From Hyphomonas sp. TMED17 (GTDB taxonomy: Bacteria; Pseudomonadota; Alphaproteobacteria; Caulobacterales; Hyphomonadaceae), in the NCBI GenBank assembly GCA_002172915.1, contig NHBW01000005.1:78466-142465 (forward strand): 64,000 bases of DNA. The letters run 5' to 3'. Below are positions 39,881-50,516 of this stretch, one piece after another. Every line of letters begins with the position of its first letter. Position 1 is the first letter of the stretch. A program made the position numbers and the translations under genes. The notes under the pieces were generated by a model that was not told the origin of the DNA, did no database searches, and worked only from the letters and a program-made list of their open reading frames with translations.

Positions 39881-41313
39881 TGTGGAAACTCGTATCGGCC
39901 GGCAAGTCCAGCGGCTCTTTTGAGGGCATTGGCCTTATGCAGGGTTTCGTCGAATTCGTATTGTGGATCGCTGTCGAGGACCACACCGCCACCGGCCTGC
40001 ACATGAATTTTTCCATCTTTGAAAACGGCTGTGCGCAGCGCGATACAAGTGTCGAGATCGCCATTCCAGCCAAAATAGCCGATTGCGCCACCATAAATGC
40101 CGCGGCTTTCTTGCTCGAGCTCGTCGATGATTTGCATGGCTCTTATTTTTGGTGCGCCGGATACGGTCCCGGCCGGTAATCCGGCGAGTAATGCATCAAC
40201 ATTATCTTTGCCTTCCCGCAAGTCGCCTTCAACATGAGACACGATGTGCATGACATGGCTGTATCGCTCGACAATGAATTGTTCTGTCACCTCGACGCTG
40301 CCATAGTCGGCCACCCGGCCGACATCATTTCGGCCAAGATCCAGTAACATGAGATGTTCTGCCAGTTCTTTCTGATCCGACAGCAAATCGGCTGCTCTGC
40401 GGGCATCCTCGACGGCTTCGCCCGAGCGTGGACGGGTTCCGGCAATTGGCCGGATTGCGACGCGACCGTCCCTGACCCGGACCAGTATTTCCGGGCTGGA
40501 GCCAACCAGCCGGGCAACCCCGAGATTCATATGGAACATGAAAGCCGACGGGTTTAACCGCCGCAGAGCCCGGTAGCAGCTTATCGTATTCCGGTTGAAA
40601 TCGGCGCTGAATCTCTGGGATGGAACCACCTGAAAAATATCGCCGGCATGAATATATTTGCGAGCGGATTTGACCATCTCGAAATATTGCTCCTGCGTGG
40701 TATTCGAGACAAATTCAAGCTGGTCTTCGATACCATGTCTCGGCGCGAGTGGTGCCGGCGTTTCGAGTTTGGTTTCTGCAGCATCGAGCCGGGCTTCTGC
40801 AGCCGCTTCATCGCCAGGCGCGCAGCGCCCGACCAGTATCAACTCCTGATAGAGATGATCGAAGATCAATACGACACCCGGTATAACCAACAGCACTTCT
40901 GGAACGTCCAGACCATCGGTTGCGTTAATCGTAACCGGTTCAACATGTTGGATGAAATCATAACCGACATAACCGAAGGCACCACTGGCCATTGGAGGAA
41001 GCTCGGCGTCGCTGTCGGAGAGATCGGCACGCGCCAACTCAGCAAAATGGCGAAGTGCCGATACTGGATCGCCGGGCAGTGGTGTCGCGTCGCCAAAATC
41101 AGCCGACTGTCCTAATTCAGCCTGCCCATCCGTGATGCGCATCCATTTTAAAGGTTCAATACCGACGAAAGAATAGCGCCCTAGTCGTTCGCCGCCGAGA
41201 ATGGATTCAAACACAAATGAACCGGGTTCATCCGGGCCAAGTTTTAGGATCGCTGAAACGGGCGTTTCAATATCTCCGGGGCGGCGTCTGATAATAAGTT
41301 TGTCGCGTGTCAT
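39877..41313 (-). CDS. trpE: Anthranilate synthase component I
   Basis: A 478-residue chorismate-utilising enzyme that makes anthranilate from chorismate and ammonia. The N-terminal region contains ETPVSAILKL and FVFESILGGERLGRYSFVG, matching the LLES-type site that binds tryptophan for feedback inhibition. The C-terminal catalytic part includes GDIFQVVPSQRF, RPIAGTRPRSG, LMLLDLGRNDVGRV and AGTVSGAPKIRAMQIIDELE. The N-terminus before ETPVSA is about 15-20 residues shorter than in many relatives, so the start is less certain. Its ATG overlaps the stop of the ppiD-like gene by 4 bases. Confidence 0.95.
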   Translation of the reverse strand: MTRDKLIIRRRPGDIETPVSAILKLGPDEPGSFVFESILGGERLGRYSFVGIEPLKWMRITDGQAELGQSADFGDATPLPGDPVSALRHFAELARADLSDSDAELPPMASGAFGYVGYDFIQHVEPVTINATDGLDVPEVLLVIPGVVLIFDHLYQELILVGRCAPGDEAAAEARLDAAETKLETPAPLAPRHGIEDQLEFVSNTTQEQYFEMVKSARKYIHAGDIFQVVPSQRFSADFNRNTISCYRALRRLNPSAFMFHMNLGVARLVGSSPEILVRVRDGRVAIRPIAGTRPRSGEAVEDARRAADLLSDQKELAEHLMLLDLGRNDVGRVADYGSVEVTEQFIVERYSHVMHIVSHVEGDLREGKDNVDALLAGLPAGTVSGAPKIRAMQIIDELEQESRGIYGGAIGYFGWNGDLDTCIALRTAVFKDGKIHVQAGGGVVLDSDPQYEFDETLHKANALKRAAGLAGRYEFPQ

Positions 41314-43208
41314 AATGACGGGGTTATACTTTGTTTGTAAGCCTCGATGGCCGCAGGATTAACCTGGAACTCAACTTCCGACTGGATACTGGTGAAATAG
41401 GCTTCGAAGAGATCGTTAGCAACCTGCTCCTGAAGCGAGGCTTTGGCCTGCTGCAAGAGTGCGTCGAGATCTTCGCTGGCAGGCGTCTCGACAGCCGTGA
41501 CGCGCATAACAAGAATATCCGCGTTGCTGGCTTGCAGCGTCGTAACGCTGCCGACACCATCGGCCTCAAACAGTTCCGCGACCAGGGCTGGTGGAAGAAT
41601 TTCTTGGGCGGTGGTGCGTGTTCTTGCCGTCGCCATCTGACTAATTCCTGCATCAAAACTGGTGGCCGCCTCGGTGAAAGAAATATCACCGGTCTCGATT
41701 TGAACTGCCAGCTCGTTGGCTTTAGTCAAAATCTGATTGCTGGCCTGCTCCTGAGTCCAGGCCGTGACGAGAACGTCGCGCACTTCCTCAAGCGGGGGCA
41801 TTCTTTCTGGCGTGATCGCATCGATGCGCGCCATCCAGATGACTTCATCGTCGCCAACTCTTTCAGTCGTTGTGCCCTCGGAGCTGGCAAATACGATGTC
41901 CAGCAATTCCTGACTTTCCTGCATCGCCGTGACCGGTTGCGATCTGGCATTTAGACCGCGTTGGTCGATCTGGCTGTACATTAATACCGGGATCCCAAGG
42001 TCCTGGCCAATGGCTTCGAGGCTGGCGCCGGTCCCGATAAGGTCGTCGAGGCGAGGCAGGGACTCGTAGAATAAATCAACAGCGATTTCACGGGCGAGTT
42101 CATCGGCAATCGCCTCGCGGACGTCGTCATACGGAACCGCCTCACCCTCGATAATGCGCTCGATCCGGACAATTACCCAGCTGCCATTATCGAGTACCGG
42201 GCCATGGATGGATTGCTCCAGAGCGCCCGGACTAAATACCTGAGACTGGAGGCGCTCATTTGCGATGCTTTCGGCGCGGCCAGTGACTTCCGAGGACAGG
42301 CTCAAGCCGGCGATTTCGGCGTCTGCCGCACCACCGGCAATCTGGCCAAGTGCGGCGCGGGCCAGGTCTTCAGTCTCGAAATTATAGATCGTATAGGCCC
42401 GTGTGTCCGGCCCGACATAGCGTTCGCGTTTGTATGCGTCGTAGAAAGACCGGATATCGGCATCGTCAATATCTGCCTGCGTGGTAAAATCATCGACCCC
42501 GATTTTCAAAAGGCTGATATCCCGCCGCTCAGGTTCGAGCAGACTTGCTTCGGCCTCGTTGTAAAGAGTTTCAAGATCGGCATTTGTCGGGTCCGGCAGA
42601 GCGGGCAGTTGTGACTGATTAAGAAGGAACCATTCCGCTGATCGGGCTTCGGCTGAGTAAAGCGCCGTTGTTTCGGCAAGCGTATCAGGGACAAAGAGGG
42701 CTGCAGCCGGTAATTGCCGTAGGCGTAATTCGGTCAGCTCGCTTTCGATTGCGGCCTCGAATGTGGATGGCGTATAGCCATTATCCCGCAGGATCTGGTC
42801 GTATCTGGCAGGATCGAATAGCCCGGTGCTGTCGAGGAATCCATCCATGCTAAGGATCTGGTCCTTAATGTTATCGTCGGTCACAGTTATCCCGATGCGG
42901 TCGCCGTAGGCCGACAGCGCCAGTGAGAATTGTTGTGACTGCAAGAGCTGGTCGATAACGCCTTGCTCAAGGGCCTGCTCTTTCAGCATCGAGCGCCCTC
43001 TATCATCGGTCATTAACCGCAGCTGCCGTTCAACCGTTGCGTCGAATTGTTCGCTGCTGACCGAGCGATCACCGGCACTGATCATTTTGTTTGCGAGACT
43101 TCCACCGAAAACATCGGTGACACCCCATGCTGCCATGGATACGATTAGAATTACGAATAAGAAACCTGCCGCTTTTGAGCGGAGCAATTGTCTCATTATG
43201 GTCAGCAT
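41310..43208 (-). CDS. ppiD: PpiD-like membrane-anchored periplasmic folding factor
   Basis: A 632-residue protein from ATG 43208 with GGAAG upstream; a non-ATG start five codons earlier is possible. The N-terminus MLTIMRQLLRSKAAGFLFVILIVSMAAWGVTDVF gives a short cytosolic part and one membrane helix. A SurA-N-like chaperone domain follows (about 40-175), then a parvulin-like domain (about 240-370) in which the usual catalytic residues are not clear, and a helical C-terminal part. It should help newly exported proteins leave SecYEG. It overlaps trpE by 4 bases and is the first gene of this minus-strand group, an order common in alphaproteobacteria. Confidence 0.87.
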   Translation of the reverse strand: MLTIMRQLLRSKAAGFLFVILIVSMAAWGVTDVFGGSLANKMISAGDRSVSSEQFDATVERQLRLMTDDRGRSMLKEQALEQGVIDQLLQSQQFSLALSAYGDRIGITVTDDNIKDQILSMDGFLDSTGLFDPARYDQILRDNGYTPSTFEAAIESELTELRLRQLPAAALFVPDTLAETTALYSAEARSAEWFLLNQSQLPALPDPTNADLETLYNEAEASLLEPERRDISLLKIGVDDFTTQADIDDADIRSFYDAYKRERYVGPDTRAYTIYNFETEDLARAALGQIAGGAADAEIAGLSLSSEVTGRAESIANERLQSQVFSPGALEQSIHGPVLDNGSWVIVRIERIIEGEAVPYDDVREAIADELAREIAVDLFYESLPRLDDLIGTGASLEAIGQDLGIPVLMYSQIDQRGLNARSQPVTAMQESQELLDIVFASSEGTTTERVGDDEVIWMARIDAITPERMPPLEEVRDVLVTAWTQEQASNQILTKANELAVQIETGDISFTEAATSFDAGISQMATARTRTTAQEILPPALVAELFEADGVGSVTTLQASNADILVMRVTAVETPASEDLDALLQQAKASLQEQVANDLFEAYFTSIQSEVEFQVNPAAIEAYKQSITPSL

Positions 43209-43290
43209 TGGCTTAACTTCCAATTAGTGTGGATTTGTTAAACTAGCTGGTAGGCGAGGCAGCGAGGTTGATCAAGATGGAGACTTTAGC

Positions 43291-44043
43291 ATGAAGAAAC
43301 TGATTGCAGGAAACTGGAAGATGAACGGATTGCTGGGCGCGATGGAAGAAGTCATGTCGATGGTCCGTAAACTCGACACATTACCTGATGATGCCGACTG
43401 TCTAATTTGCCCTCCGGCAACGCTGTTGCATACGGTTTCGGCCGTATCGGGGCCACGGATCATCGTCGGCGGGCAATATTGTCATGTGCATAATTCCGGT
43501 CCTCATACAGGCGATATCTCAGCTGAGATGCTCGCGGATGCTGGCGCTACATTTGTTATTGTTGGTCATTCGGAACGACGTGCAGACCATTATGAAACCG
43601 ATGATATTGTTGCCCGCCAGGCAGAAACCGCCGTCGGCGCCGGTCTTGTTCCAATAATTTGTCTCGGAGAATCCCTCGACCAGAGGCAGCAGGATCTGAC
43701 TTTGTCGGTGATTAGCGAGCAATTAGAGCAGTCAATTCCTGAGAATATCGATACCTCCGGTGGGTTTCTAATTGCTTATGAGCCGATCTGGGCCATTGGC
43801 ACTGGCGAAGTGGCTACGGTCGAACAGATCGAGCAAGTGCACCGACACATACGCGGCAGGCTGATCGATCGATTCGGACAAGATGGCGAACAGATACGCA
43901 TCCTTTATGGCGGATCGATGAAGCCTGAAAATGCGGCTGAAATTCTTGCAATCGACAATGTTGATGGTGGTCTCATCGGAGGCGCCAGCCTGAAAGCGGA
44001 CGCTTTTATTTCCATTTATCGGGCCGCGATCGATAAAGACTGA
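43291..44043 (+). CDS. tpiA: Triosephosphate isomerase
   Basis: A 250-residue TIM barrel that interconverts dihydroxyacetone phosphate and glyceraldehyde 3-phosphate. Lys in AGNWKMNG, catalytic His in VGHSERR and catalytic Glu in AYEPIWAIGTG are present, as is the phosphate-binding LYGGSMKPEN and GGLIGGASL. It lies divergent to ppiD with about 80 bp between the starts and is followed by secG, a typical pairing. Confidence 0.98.
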   Translation: MKKLIAGNWKMNGLLGAMEEVMSMVRKLDTLPDDADCLICPPATLLHTVSAVSGPRIIVGGQYCHVHNSGPHTGDISAEMLADAGATFVIVGHSERRADHYETDDIVARQAETAVGAGLVPIICLGESLDQRQQDLTLSVISEQLEQSIPENIDTSGGFLIAYEPIWAIGTGEVATVEQIEQVHRHIRGRLIDRFGQDGEQIRILYGGSMKPENAAEILAIDNVDGGLIGGASLKADAFISIYRAAIDKD

Positions 44044-44078
44044 CGGTTAGGGGTTGGCTGCGGGCGAAGAAAGGCGTA

Positions 44079-44564
44079 ATGGCCGCTATAAATCTTCAGG
44101 GTCTTATTATGCTCTCAGTTATTCTTGTCGCTCATATTCTAGTTTCGATCGTTTTGATTGTCGTTGTCTTGCTGCAACGATCTGAAGGCGGGGCGTTAGG
44201 AGTCGGTGGTTCTGGTGGCGCTGGCGGCGGGCTTGTTTCAGGGGCCGGTGTTGCCGGTGCTCTGGTTCGCACGACAATTATTTTCGGAGCGATTTTCTTC
44301 GCGACCAGCCTGATACTCACGACGCTGTCGACACGACGTGATGATGGCGGCCGGACCGAAATTGAACGTGACTTGCAGGAAGAGTTCGCTCCGACGGATG
44401 ATCGTGATGAGTTAGGTCTTGGCGAGTTTGAGGACTTGGTGGCGCCTGGCTCGGACCTGTTATCGAACGACCCGTTTGCGGAAACGCCTGCATCACCAGT
44501 GCAGGTGACTGTCCCCGAGGCGTCGAGCCCGGATGCGGATTTGCTGGAAGAAAAAGATCAATGA
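44079..44564 (+). CDS. secG: Preprotein translocase subunit SecG
   Basis: A 161-residue membrane protein. Two hydrophobic helices (about 10-32 and 62-82) flank the glycine-rich cytosolic loop LLQRSEGGALGVGGSGGAGGG typical of SecG. After the second helix there is an acidic, Pro/Ser/Asp-rich tail of about 75 residues, as in other alphaproteobacterial SecG proteins but much longer than in E. coli (110 residues in total). An ATG eleven codons later (MLSVILVAH) is an alternative start. It supports protein export with SecYE. Confidence 0.93.
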   Translation: MAAINLQGLIMLSVILVAHILVSIVLIVVVLLQRSEGGALGVGGSGGAGGGLVSGAGVAGALVRTTIIFGAIFFATSLILTTLSTRRDDGGRTEIERDLQEEFAPTDDRDELGLGEFEDLVAPGSDLLSNDPFAETPASPVQVTVPEASSPDADLLEEKDQ

Positions 44565-44569
44565 TTTAG

Positions 44570-46249
<1,680 letters not shown>

Positions 46250-46344
46250 AGCGTATTCGCCCCCTTGCAGTTGTGCGCGGGCTCAGCTATACGCCGTTTT
46301 TGGTTTTAACGGGGCTGTCCCCTCGAACGTTCCGGATAGATATT

Positions 46345-46527
46345 ATGGCTGTTCCTAAGCGCAAAACAACTCCTTCAAAGCGCGGCATGCGCCGTGCTCA
46401 TGACAGGCTGGCAAGCAATACGTTTATTGAAGATGCTGAGTCGGGCGAATTGCGTCGTCCACACCACATCGACCTAAAGACTGGTGTTTACCGCGGCCGT
46501 CAGATTCTCGAACCACAAGACGATTAG
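46345..46527 (+). CDS. rpmF: Large ribosomal subunit protein bL32
   Basis: A 60-residue basic protein from ATG 46345. [20 protein letters not shown] is the family start and [21 protein letters not shown] the alphaproteobacterial-type end. The zinc-binding cysteines found in some L32 proteins are absent, so this is the cysteine-free form. The frame is open further upstream, but only this start fits the family. The gene stands alone; plsX and fabH, its partners in many bacteria, do not follow. Confidence 0.96.
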   Translation: MAVPKRKTTPSKRGMRRAHDRLASNTFIEDAESGELRRPHHIDLKTGVYRGRQILEPQDD

Positions 46528-46854
46528 AGCTTACCGGCGCGCTTTCTCGGCGCATCGCATCTGATCATCGACAGTAATCGTGTCGAGGACAGACCTTTCG
46601 GGTCTGATGATAAATTTTAATAAAACAACCGTTCGCGCCAGATTGCCAATCGCAGTCTGGCGCATTGCTGTTAACGATGCGCGAGAAACCGTCCGCGGTG
46701 ATAATCTGTTTGCGTCCAACAAATAGATGCGGTTTGTGCATAGTTGCGTATATGGCTGCGATGGCCCGGCGCCAATGATCATGACATGTCGCCAGCGATA
46801 ATGCAGGCCGGTTACCGGTCAGGATCTGCGTTGACGCTGGCTGGATAAGACCTG
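46528..46854. other. Intergenic region between rpmF and hemB ends
   Basis: This 327-bp stretch lies between two convergent genes. A short hairpin, CAGACC-TTTCG-GGTCTG at about 46590-46606, is followed by AT-rich sequence (ATAAATTTTAATAAAA) and may end rpmF transcription, though it lacks a pure T-run. A minus-strand open frame at 46531-46782 has no convincing features. Confidence 0.4.
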
Positions 46855-47857
46855 CTAGCCGAGCTGCATGGCGACGCGGTCCGCGAAATAGCTGATAATG
46901 CCGCTGGCGCCGGCGCGCTTGAAACAGCTCATTGTCTCGAGCATGACCCGTTCGCCGTCTATCCAGCCGCGCTCCGCGGCAGCTTCAATCATTGCATATT
47001 CGCCGGAGACCTGAAAGACGATGGTCGGGACCGAGAATGTTTCCGAAACGCGGCGGACAATGTCCAGATAAGGCAAGCCAGGCTTGACCATGACCATGTC
47101 GGCGCCTTCGGCAATGTCCAGCGCGACTTCGCGCAACGCTTCATCGCTATTGGCAGGATTTTGCTGATAGGTTTTCTTGTCACCGACAAGCGCTGTCGCT
47201 GAGCCAATGGCTTCGCGATAAGGGCCGTAAAATCCGCTCGCATATTTTGCGGCATAAGACAGGATCATGGTCTGGCCAAAGCCGGCCGCGTCGAGGCCTG
47301 CCCGGATGGCGCCGACCCGGCCGTCCATCATATCCGAGGGCGCGACAATATCAGCGCCGGCTTTGGCCTGAACAATTGCCTGTTCGACAAGTATTGCACT
47401 TGTTTCATCATTGAGAACATAGCCTGTTTCATCGATCAGGCCGTCATGCCCGTGGCTGGTGAAGGGATCCAGCGCGAGATCGCAAATAATACCGAGATCA
47501 GGGGCCTCCTGTTTCATGGCGCGTATAATCCGGGGTACAAGGCCGTCCGGGTTAAGGCATTCCCGCCCGTCCTGGGTTTTCAGCGCGAGGTCGATATGAG
47601 GAAAAATTGCCACCGCCGGTATGCCCAGTTCAATGGCTCTACGGGCCGCTTTTCTGGCTTCGTCGACATTCAGCCGGTCGACTCCGGGCATCGCCTGAAC
47701 TGGAATGCGTGGCTGTTCGCCGTCATGAACGATTAGCGACCAAATAAGATCATGCGTTGATAGCTGTGTTTCGGCGGTCAGGTTTCTGATCCAGCTGGTC
47801 TGCCGCAGACGGCGCAGGCGGGTAGCAGGAAAGCTTTGTAGGAAGGGGGGGGGTCAT
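46855..47857 (-). CDS. hemB: Delta-aminolevulinic acid dehydratase with an apparent frameshift in a run of nine C
   Basis: Porphobilinogen synthase, joining two 5-aminolevulinate molecules for haem synthesis. Schiff-base lysines lie in SYAAKYASGF and MVKPGLPY. The metal site reads DLALDPFTSHGHDG without the zinc cysteines, so it is the Mg-type enzyme. As written, the frame is open only from a TGA at 47854-47856, and the first in-frame ATG (47691) would drop about 55 conserved residues, including FPATRLRRLR and DLIWSLIV. ATG 47857 with GAGGAG 6 nt upstream is the natural start, but nine C (47845-47853, as G on the plus strand) throw it out of frame. With eight C the protein starts MTPPFLQSFPATRLRR and has 333 residues, the family length. 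Sequencing error or slippage-prone start are the alternatives. Confidence 0.9.
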
Positions 47858-48368
47858 GCGGCGCTCCTCGGCGGACTTATTGATCTTGTGGTTTAAGACG
47901 CATGAAACAGCGTGCGGTTGATGTTTATCCATGGTTTCTGAGCTTGCTCAATATCCCATATATAGGGCGCTAACTGTCAGCGGGGCAATTCTCTAAATCG
48001 GTCCATACTGGAAAACGGATTATTGGATCAAATATTGCCGCAGACAGCGAGCGAAGATCGTAGCACCGGCTTTGCCTGCAAGCCTCGGCATGGTCTGTTA
48101 GGTTTTGGAGGTCGGCCCGTTTTTGCTGACTCGCCAGACGCGATTGGTCTGGTCGTTAAGTGCCGGGTAGCCACTATCGCTATCTGGTAATCTCAGTAGT
48201 TCAGTTACACATGGCGAGACATCAGCATCCCCTGGGGTAGACTTTATGGCATCCCGCTTGATTGATGTTGCCCGGCAGATATCAAACTTTTCTGGTTTCA
48301 TCCTGATTGAAATAACATATTCATTAAGGATTAAATATTGGGAAGCGATTTAGAAAGCGGTTTTCTTG
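47858..48368. other. Divergent region between hemB and the acyl-CoA dehydrogenase, with one doubtful small frame
   Basis: This 511-bp stretch should hold the hemB promoter; CTATATATGGGATATTG near 47955-47970 on the minus strand is the most promoter-like part. A minus-strand frame at 48098-48301 (67 residues from ATG 48301, MKPEKFDICRATSIKRD...) has a mixed, protein-like composition but no spaced ribosome binding site and no recognisable family. I do not call it a gene. Confidence 0.35.
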
Positions 48369-49508
48369 ATGACAATGCAGCTGAATGACGAACAAAAAAT
48401 GATCCGGGAAACGGCAATACGCTTTGCCGCCGACGAACTAGCTGCGCATTCGGGGAATTGGGATGCCGAAAAGCATTTTCCAATCGAGACTATTCGCAAA
48501 TCCGCGGATCTGGGTTTTGCCGGCATATATACGTCAGAAGAGGGGGGTGGTGCCGGGTTGAGCCGGTTCGACGCCGCTTTGATTTTCGAGCATTTGTCTT
48601 ATGGCGACATTTCAACTGCTGCGTTTATTTCCATCCATAATATGGCGACATGGATGATTGATCAGTTTGGCTCGCCGGAACAGCGGGACAAATATGTCCG
48701 TCGGTTAACGACAATGGAGCTTGTTGTCAGCTATTGTCTAACTGAGCCGGGGTCGGGCTCGGACGCGGCAGCGATGGCGACGACTGCCGTCAAAGATGGT
48801 GATGCTTATGTTTTGAATGGCAGTAAGCAGTTTATTTCCGGGGCCGGGGTTTCGGATGTTTACGTGTTGATGGCACGGACAGGCGACAGTCGCGCCAAGG
48901 GCGTCTCGGCTTTTATTATTGAGCGGGACCAGCCTGGTGTCTCTTTCGGCGCGAATGAAAAGAAAATGGGCTGGAACAGCCAGCCAACCCGGCAAGTTAT
49001 TCTCGATGATGTCCGGGTGGCGTCGGAAAATCGTATTGGCGATGAGGGGCAGGGTTTCCGCTTTGCCATGGCTGGTCTTGACGGCGGGCGCCTGAATATT
49101 GCGGCCTGCTCGCTGGGTGGCGCGCAACTGGCGCTGGATAAGGCATTGGCCTATGCCAAGGAGCGTCAGCAATTCGGCCAGCCAATATCCGAGTTTCAGG
49201 CGATCCAGTTTAAACTGGCTGATATGGAAACGGAGCTGCAAGCGGCGCGGGTATTCCTTTACGAGGCAGCATCGATGCTCGACCTTAAATCAGAAGCGGC
49301 GTCGCGATGGTGCGCCATGGCGAAACGGTTTGTGACTGACACTTGTTTCAAAGTCGCAAATGAGGCCCTCCAAATCCATGGTGGATATGGCTATCTGCAT
49401 GATTATGGAATTGAGCAAATCGTCAGGGATTTGCGGGTGCATCAGATTCTCGAAGGCACTAACGAGATTATGCGGGTTATTATTAGCCGCGACATGCTTA
49501 AGGCCTGA
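48369..49508 (+). CDS. Acyl-CoA dehydrogenase, isobutyryl-CoA dehydrogenase-like
   Basis: A 379-residue dehydrogenase (ATG 48369; ATG 48375 also possible). N-terminal helices to about 120, then YCLTEPGSGSDAAAM, LNGSKQFISGAGVSDVYVLMART, and a C-terminal half with ERQQFGQPISEFQAIQFKLADMETEL and ALQIHGGYGYLHDYGIEQIVRDLRVHQILEGTNEIMRV. The Glu in LEGTNEI is the catalytic base. The GISAFIIE-like block, NEKKMGWNSQPTRQVILDDVRV and the FGxPxxxFQAIQFKLADM block resemble isobutyryl-CoA dehydrogenase (ACAD8) of valine breakdown. The 3-hydroxyisobutyryl-CoA hydrolase gene 2.7 kb further on the same strand supports that reading, but the substrate remains inferred. Confidence 0.9.
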   Translation: MTMQLNDEQKMIRETAIRFAADELAAHSGNWDAEKHFPIETIRKSADLGFAGIYTSEEGGGAGLSRFDAALIFEHLSYGDISTAAFISIHNMATWMIDQFGSPEQRDKYVRRLTTMELVVSYCLTEPGSGSDAAAMATTAVKDGDAYVLNGSKQFISGAGVSDVYVLMARTGDSRAKGVSAFIIERDQPGVSFGANEKKMGWNSQPTRQVILDDVRVASENRIGDEGQGFRFAMAGLDGGRLNIAACSLGGAQLALDKALAYAKERQQFGQPISEFQAIQFKLADMETELQAARVFLYEAASMLDLKSEAASRWCAMAKRFVTDTCFKVANEALQIHGGYGYLHDYGIEQIVRDLRVHQILEGTNEIMRVIISRDMLKA

Positions 49509-49579
49509 TCCATTGCATCGCGCTGGCAACTAACATATCGTCTCTTTGAAGCAGCAAAGACTGCTCTTTGGAGGAAAAC

Positions 49580-50428
49580 ATGGCCGCGATTAATGTAACT
49601 GAATTAGATGGACTGGGTGTCGAATTATCCGGTCTGGATTTGCGCGCTCTGACTGAATCAGATTTCGCTATGATACAAGCGCATTTTTCCGAGCATGGTG
49701 TTATTTTTTTCCGAGACCAGTCTCTGAGCGAGGCTGATCATCTCGATTTTGCGCGGCGGTGGGGCGATGTGAATGTGAACAGGTTCTTCGCGGCGCTGCC
49801 TGATTTTCCGCAAATAGCGCTGGTTGCCAAAGAACCAGATCAAGCTGACAATATTGGCGGGGGCTGGCATACTGATCATTCATATGATCACGAGCCGGCA
49901 CTGGGATCTATCCTTGTCGCGCGCGAATTACCCGATGCCGGTGGCGATACAATGTTTGCTTCCATGTATAAGGCGTACGAAACGCTCGATGAGGAAACTA
50001 AAGCTGAAATTGAACATCTGAAAGCGGTGCATTCGGGTAAGCATATTTTCGGGACTGAGAGCAGCACATATTATCAGAACTCCGACGCCGGTAATGGCCG
50101 GATTGGCAATCCTGAAAAGGCGGATGAACTGACCGACCCGGTCCATCCCGTCGTAATCACCCACCCGTTGCGTGGAAAAAAGGCGTTATATGTCAATCCC
50201 GCCTTTACGGTTCGGTTTGAACACCAGACCAAGGAAGAGTCAGAACCATTGCTGTCAAAATTATATGCGCATGTGATGAAGGGTGATTTTCAGACGCGGT
50301 TTAAATGGCGCAAAGGCAGCGTTGCAATGTGGGATAATCGTTCAACATGGCACTGGGCTTTGAATGATTATCAGGGTCACCGCCGGATCATGCACCGGGT
50401 TACGGTCGAAGGTTGTGCTTTAAACTAA
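49580..50428 (+). CDS. TauD/TfdA-family 2-oxoglutarate-dependent dioxygenase
   Basis: A 282-residue Fe(II)/2-oxoglutarate oxygenase, start ATG 49580 with GGAGG 6 nt upstream. The iron ligands are visible as His97 and Asp99 in GWHTDHSYD and His258 in WDNRSTWHWALND; Arg269 or Arg273 in HRRIMHRV would bind 2-oxoglutarate. Length and the N-terminal GVELSGLDL...GVIFFRDQ pattern fit TauD and TfdA. Relatives cleave taurine, aryloxyacetates or other small acids by hydroxylation; which applies cannot be decided. It stands between two valine-type catabolic genes and just before a SulP anion transporter, so uptake and oxidation of a sulfonate or carboxylate is a possible joint role (inference). Confidence 0.9.
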   Translation: MAAINVTELDGLGVELSGLDLRALTESDFAMIQAHFSEHGVIFFRDQSLSEADHLDFARRWGDVNVNRFFAALPDFPQIALVAKEPDQADNIGGGWHTDHSYDHEPALGSILVARELPDAGGDTMFASMYKAYETLDEETKAEIEHLKAVHSGKHIFGTESSTYYQNSDAGNGRIGNPEKADELTDPVHPVVITHPLRGKKALYVNPAFTVRFEHQTKEESEPLLSKLYAHVMKGDFQTRFKWRKGSVAMWDNRSTWHWALNDYQGHRRIMHRVTVEGCALN

Positions 50429-50482
50429 AATTCTTCTCGATCATGTCGTTTTAGGGTGGGAATTTTGAGCGATACCTCCTAC

Positions 50483-50515
50483 GGCACCTCTTCGTGTTAA
50501 TGATCAAGAGGTGCC
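50483..50515 (+). promoter_or_regulatory. Hairpin that masks the ribosome binding site of the SulP gene
   Basis: GGCACCTCTT (50483-50492) and AAGAGGTGCC (50506-50515) form a perfect 10-bp stem around a 13-nt loop. The right arm contains AAGAGG, the only good ribosome binding site for the following gene (TTG start at 50517). No T-run follows, so a terminator is unlikely. The arrangement suggests control of translation by opening of the hairpin (inference). Confidence 0.6.
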
Positions 50516-50516
50516 C

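Noticed and set aside
46531..46782. 83-codon minus-strand frame after rpmF
   Set aside because: No ribosome binding site, no recognisable composition, and short hairpin sequence within it.
46855..47691. hemB starting at ATG 47691
   Set aside because: It would lack conserved N-terminal sequence that is clearly present upstream in the same frame; the frameshift explanation fits better.
48098..48301. 67-codon minus-strand frame upstream of hemB
   Set aside because: Protein-like composition but no spaced ribosome binding site and no family match that I can recognise.
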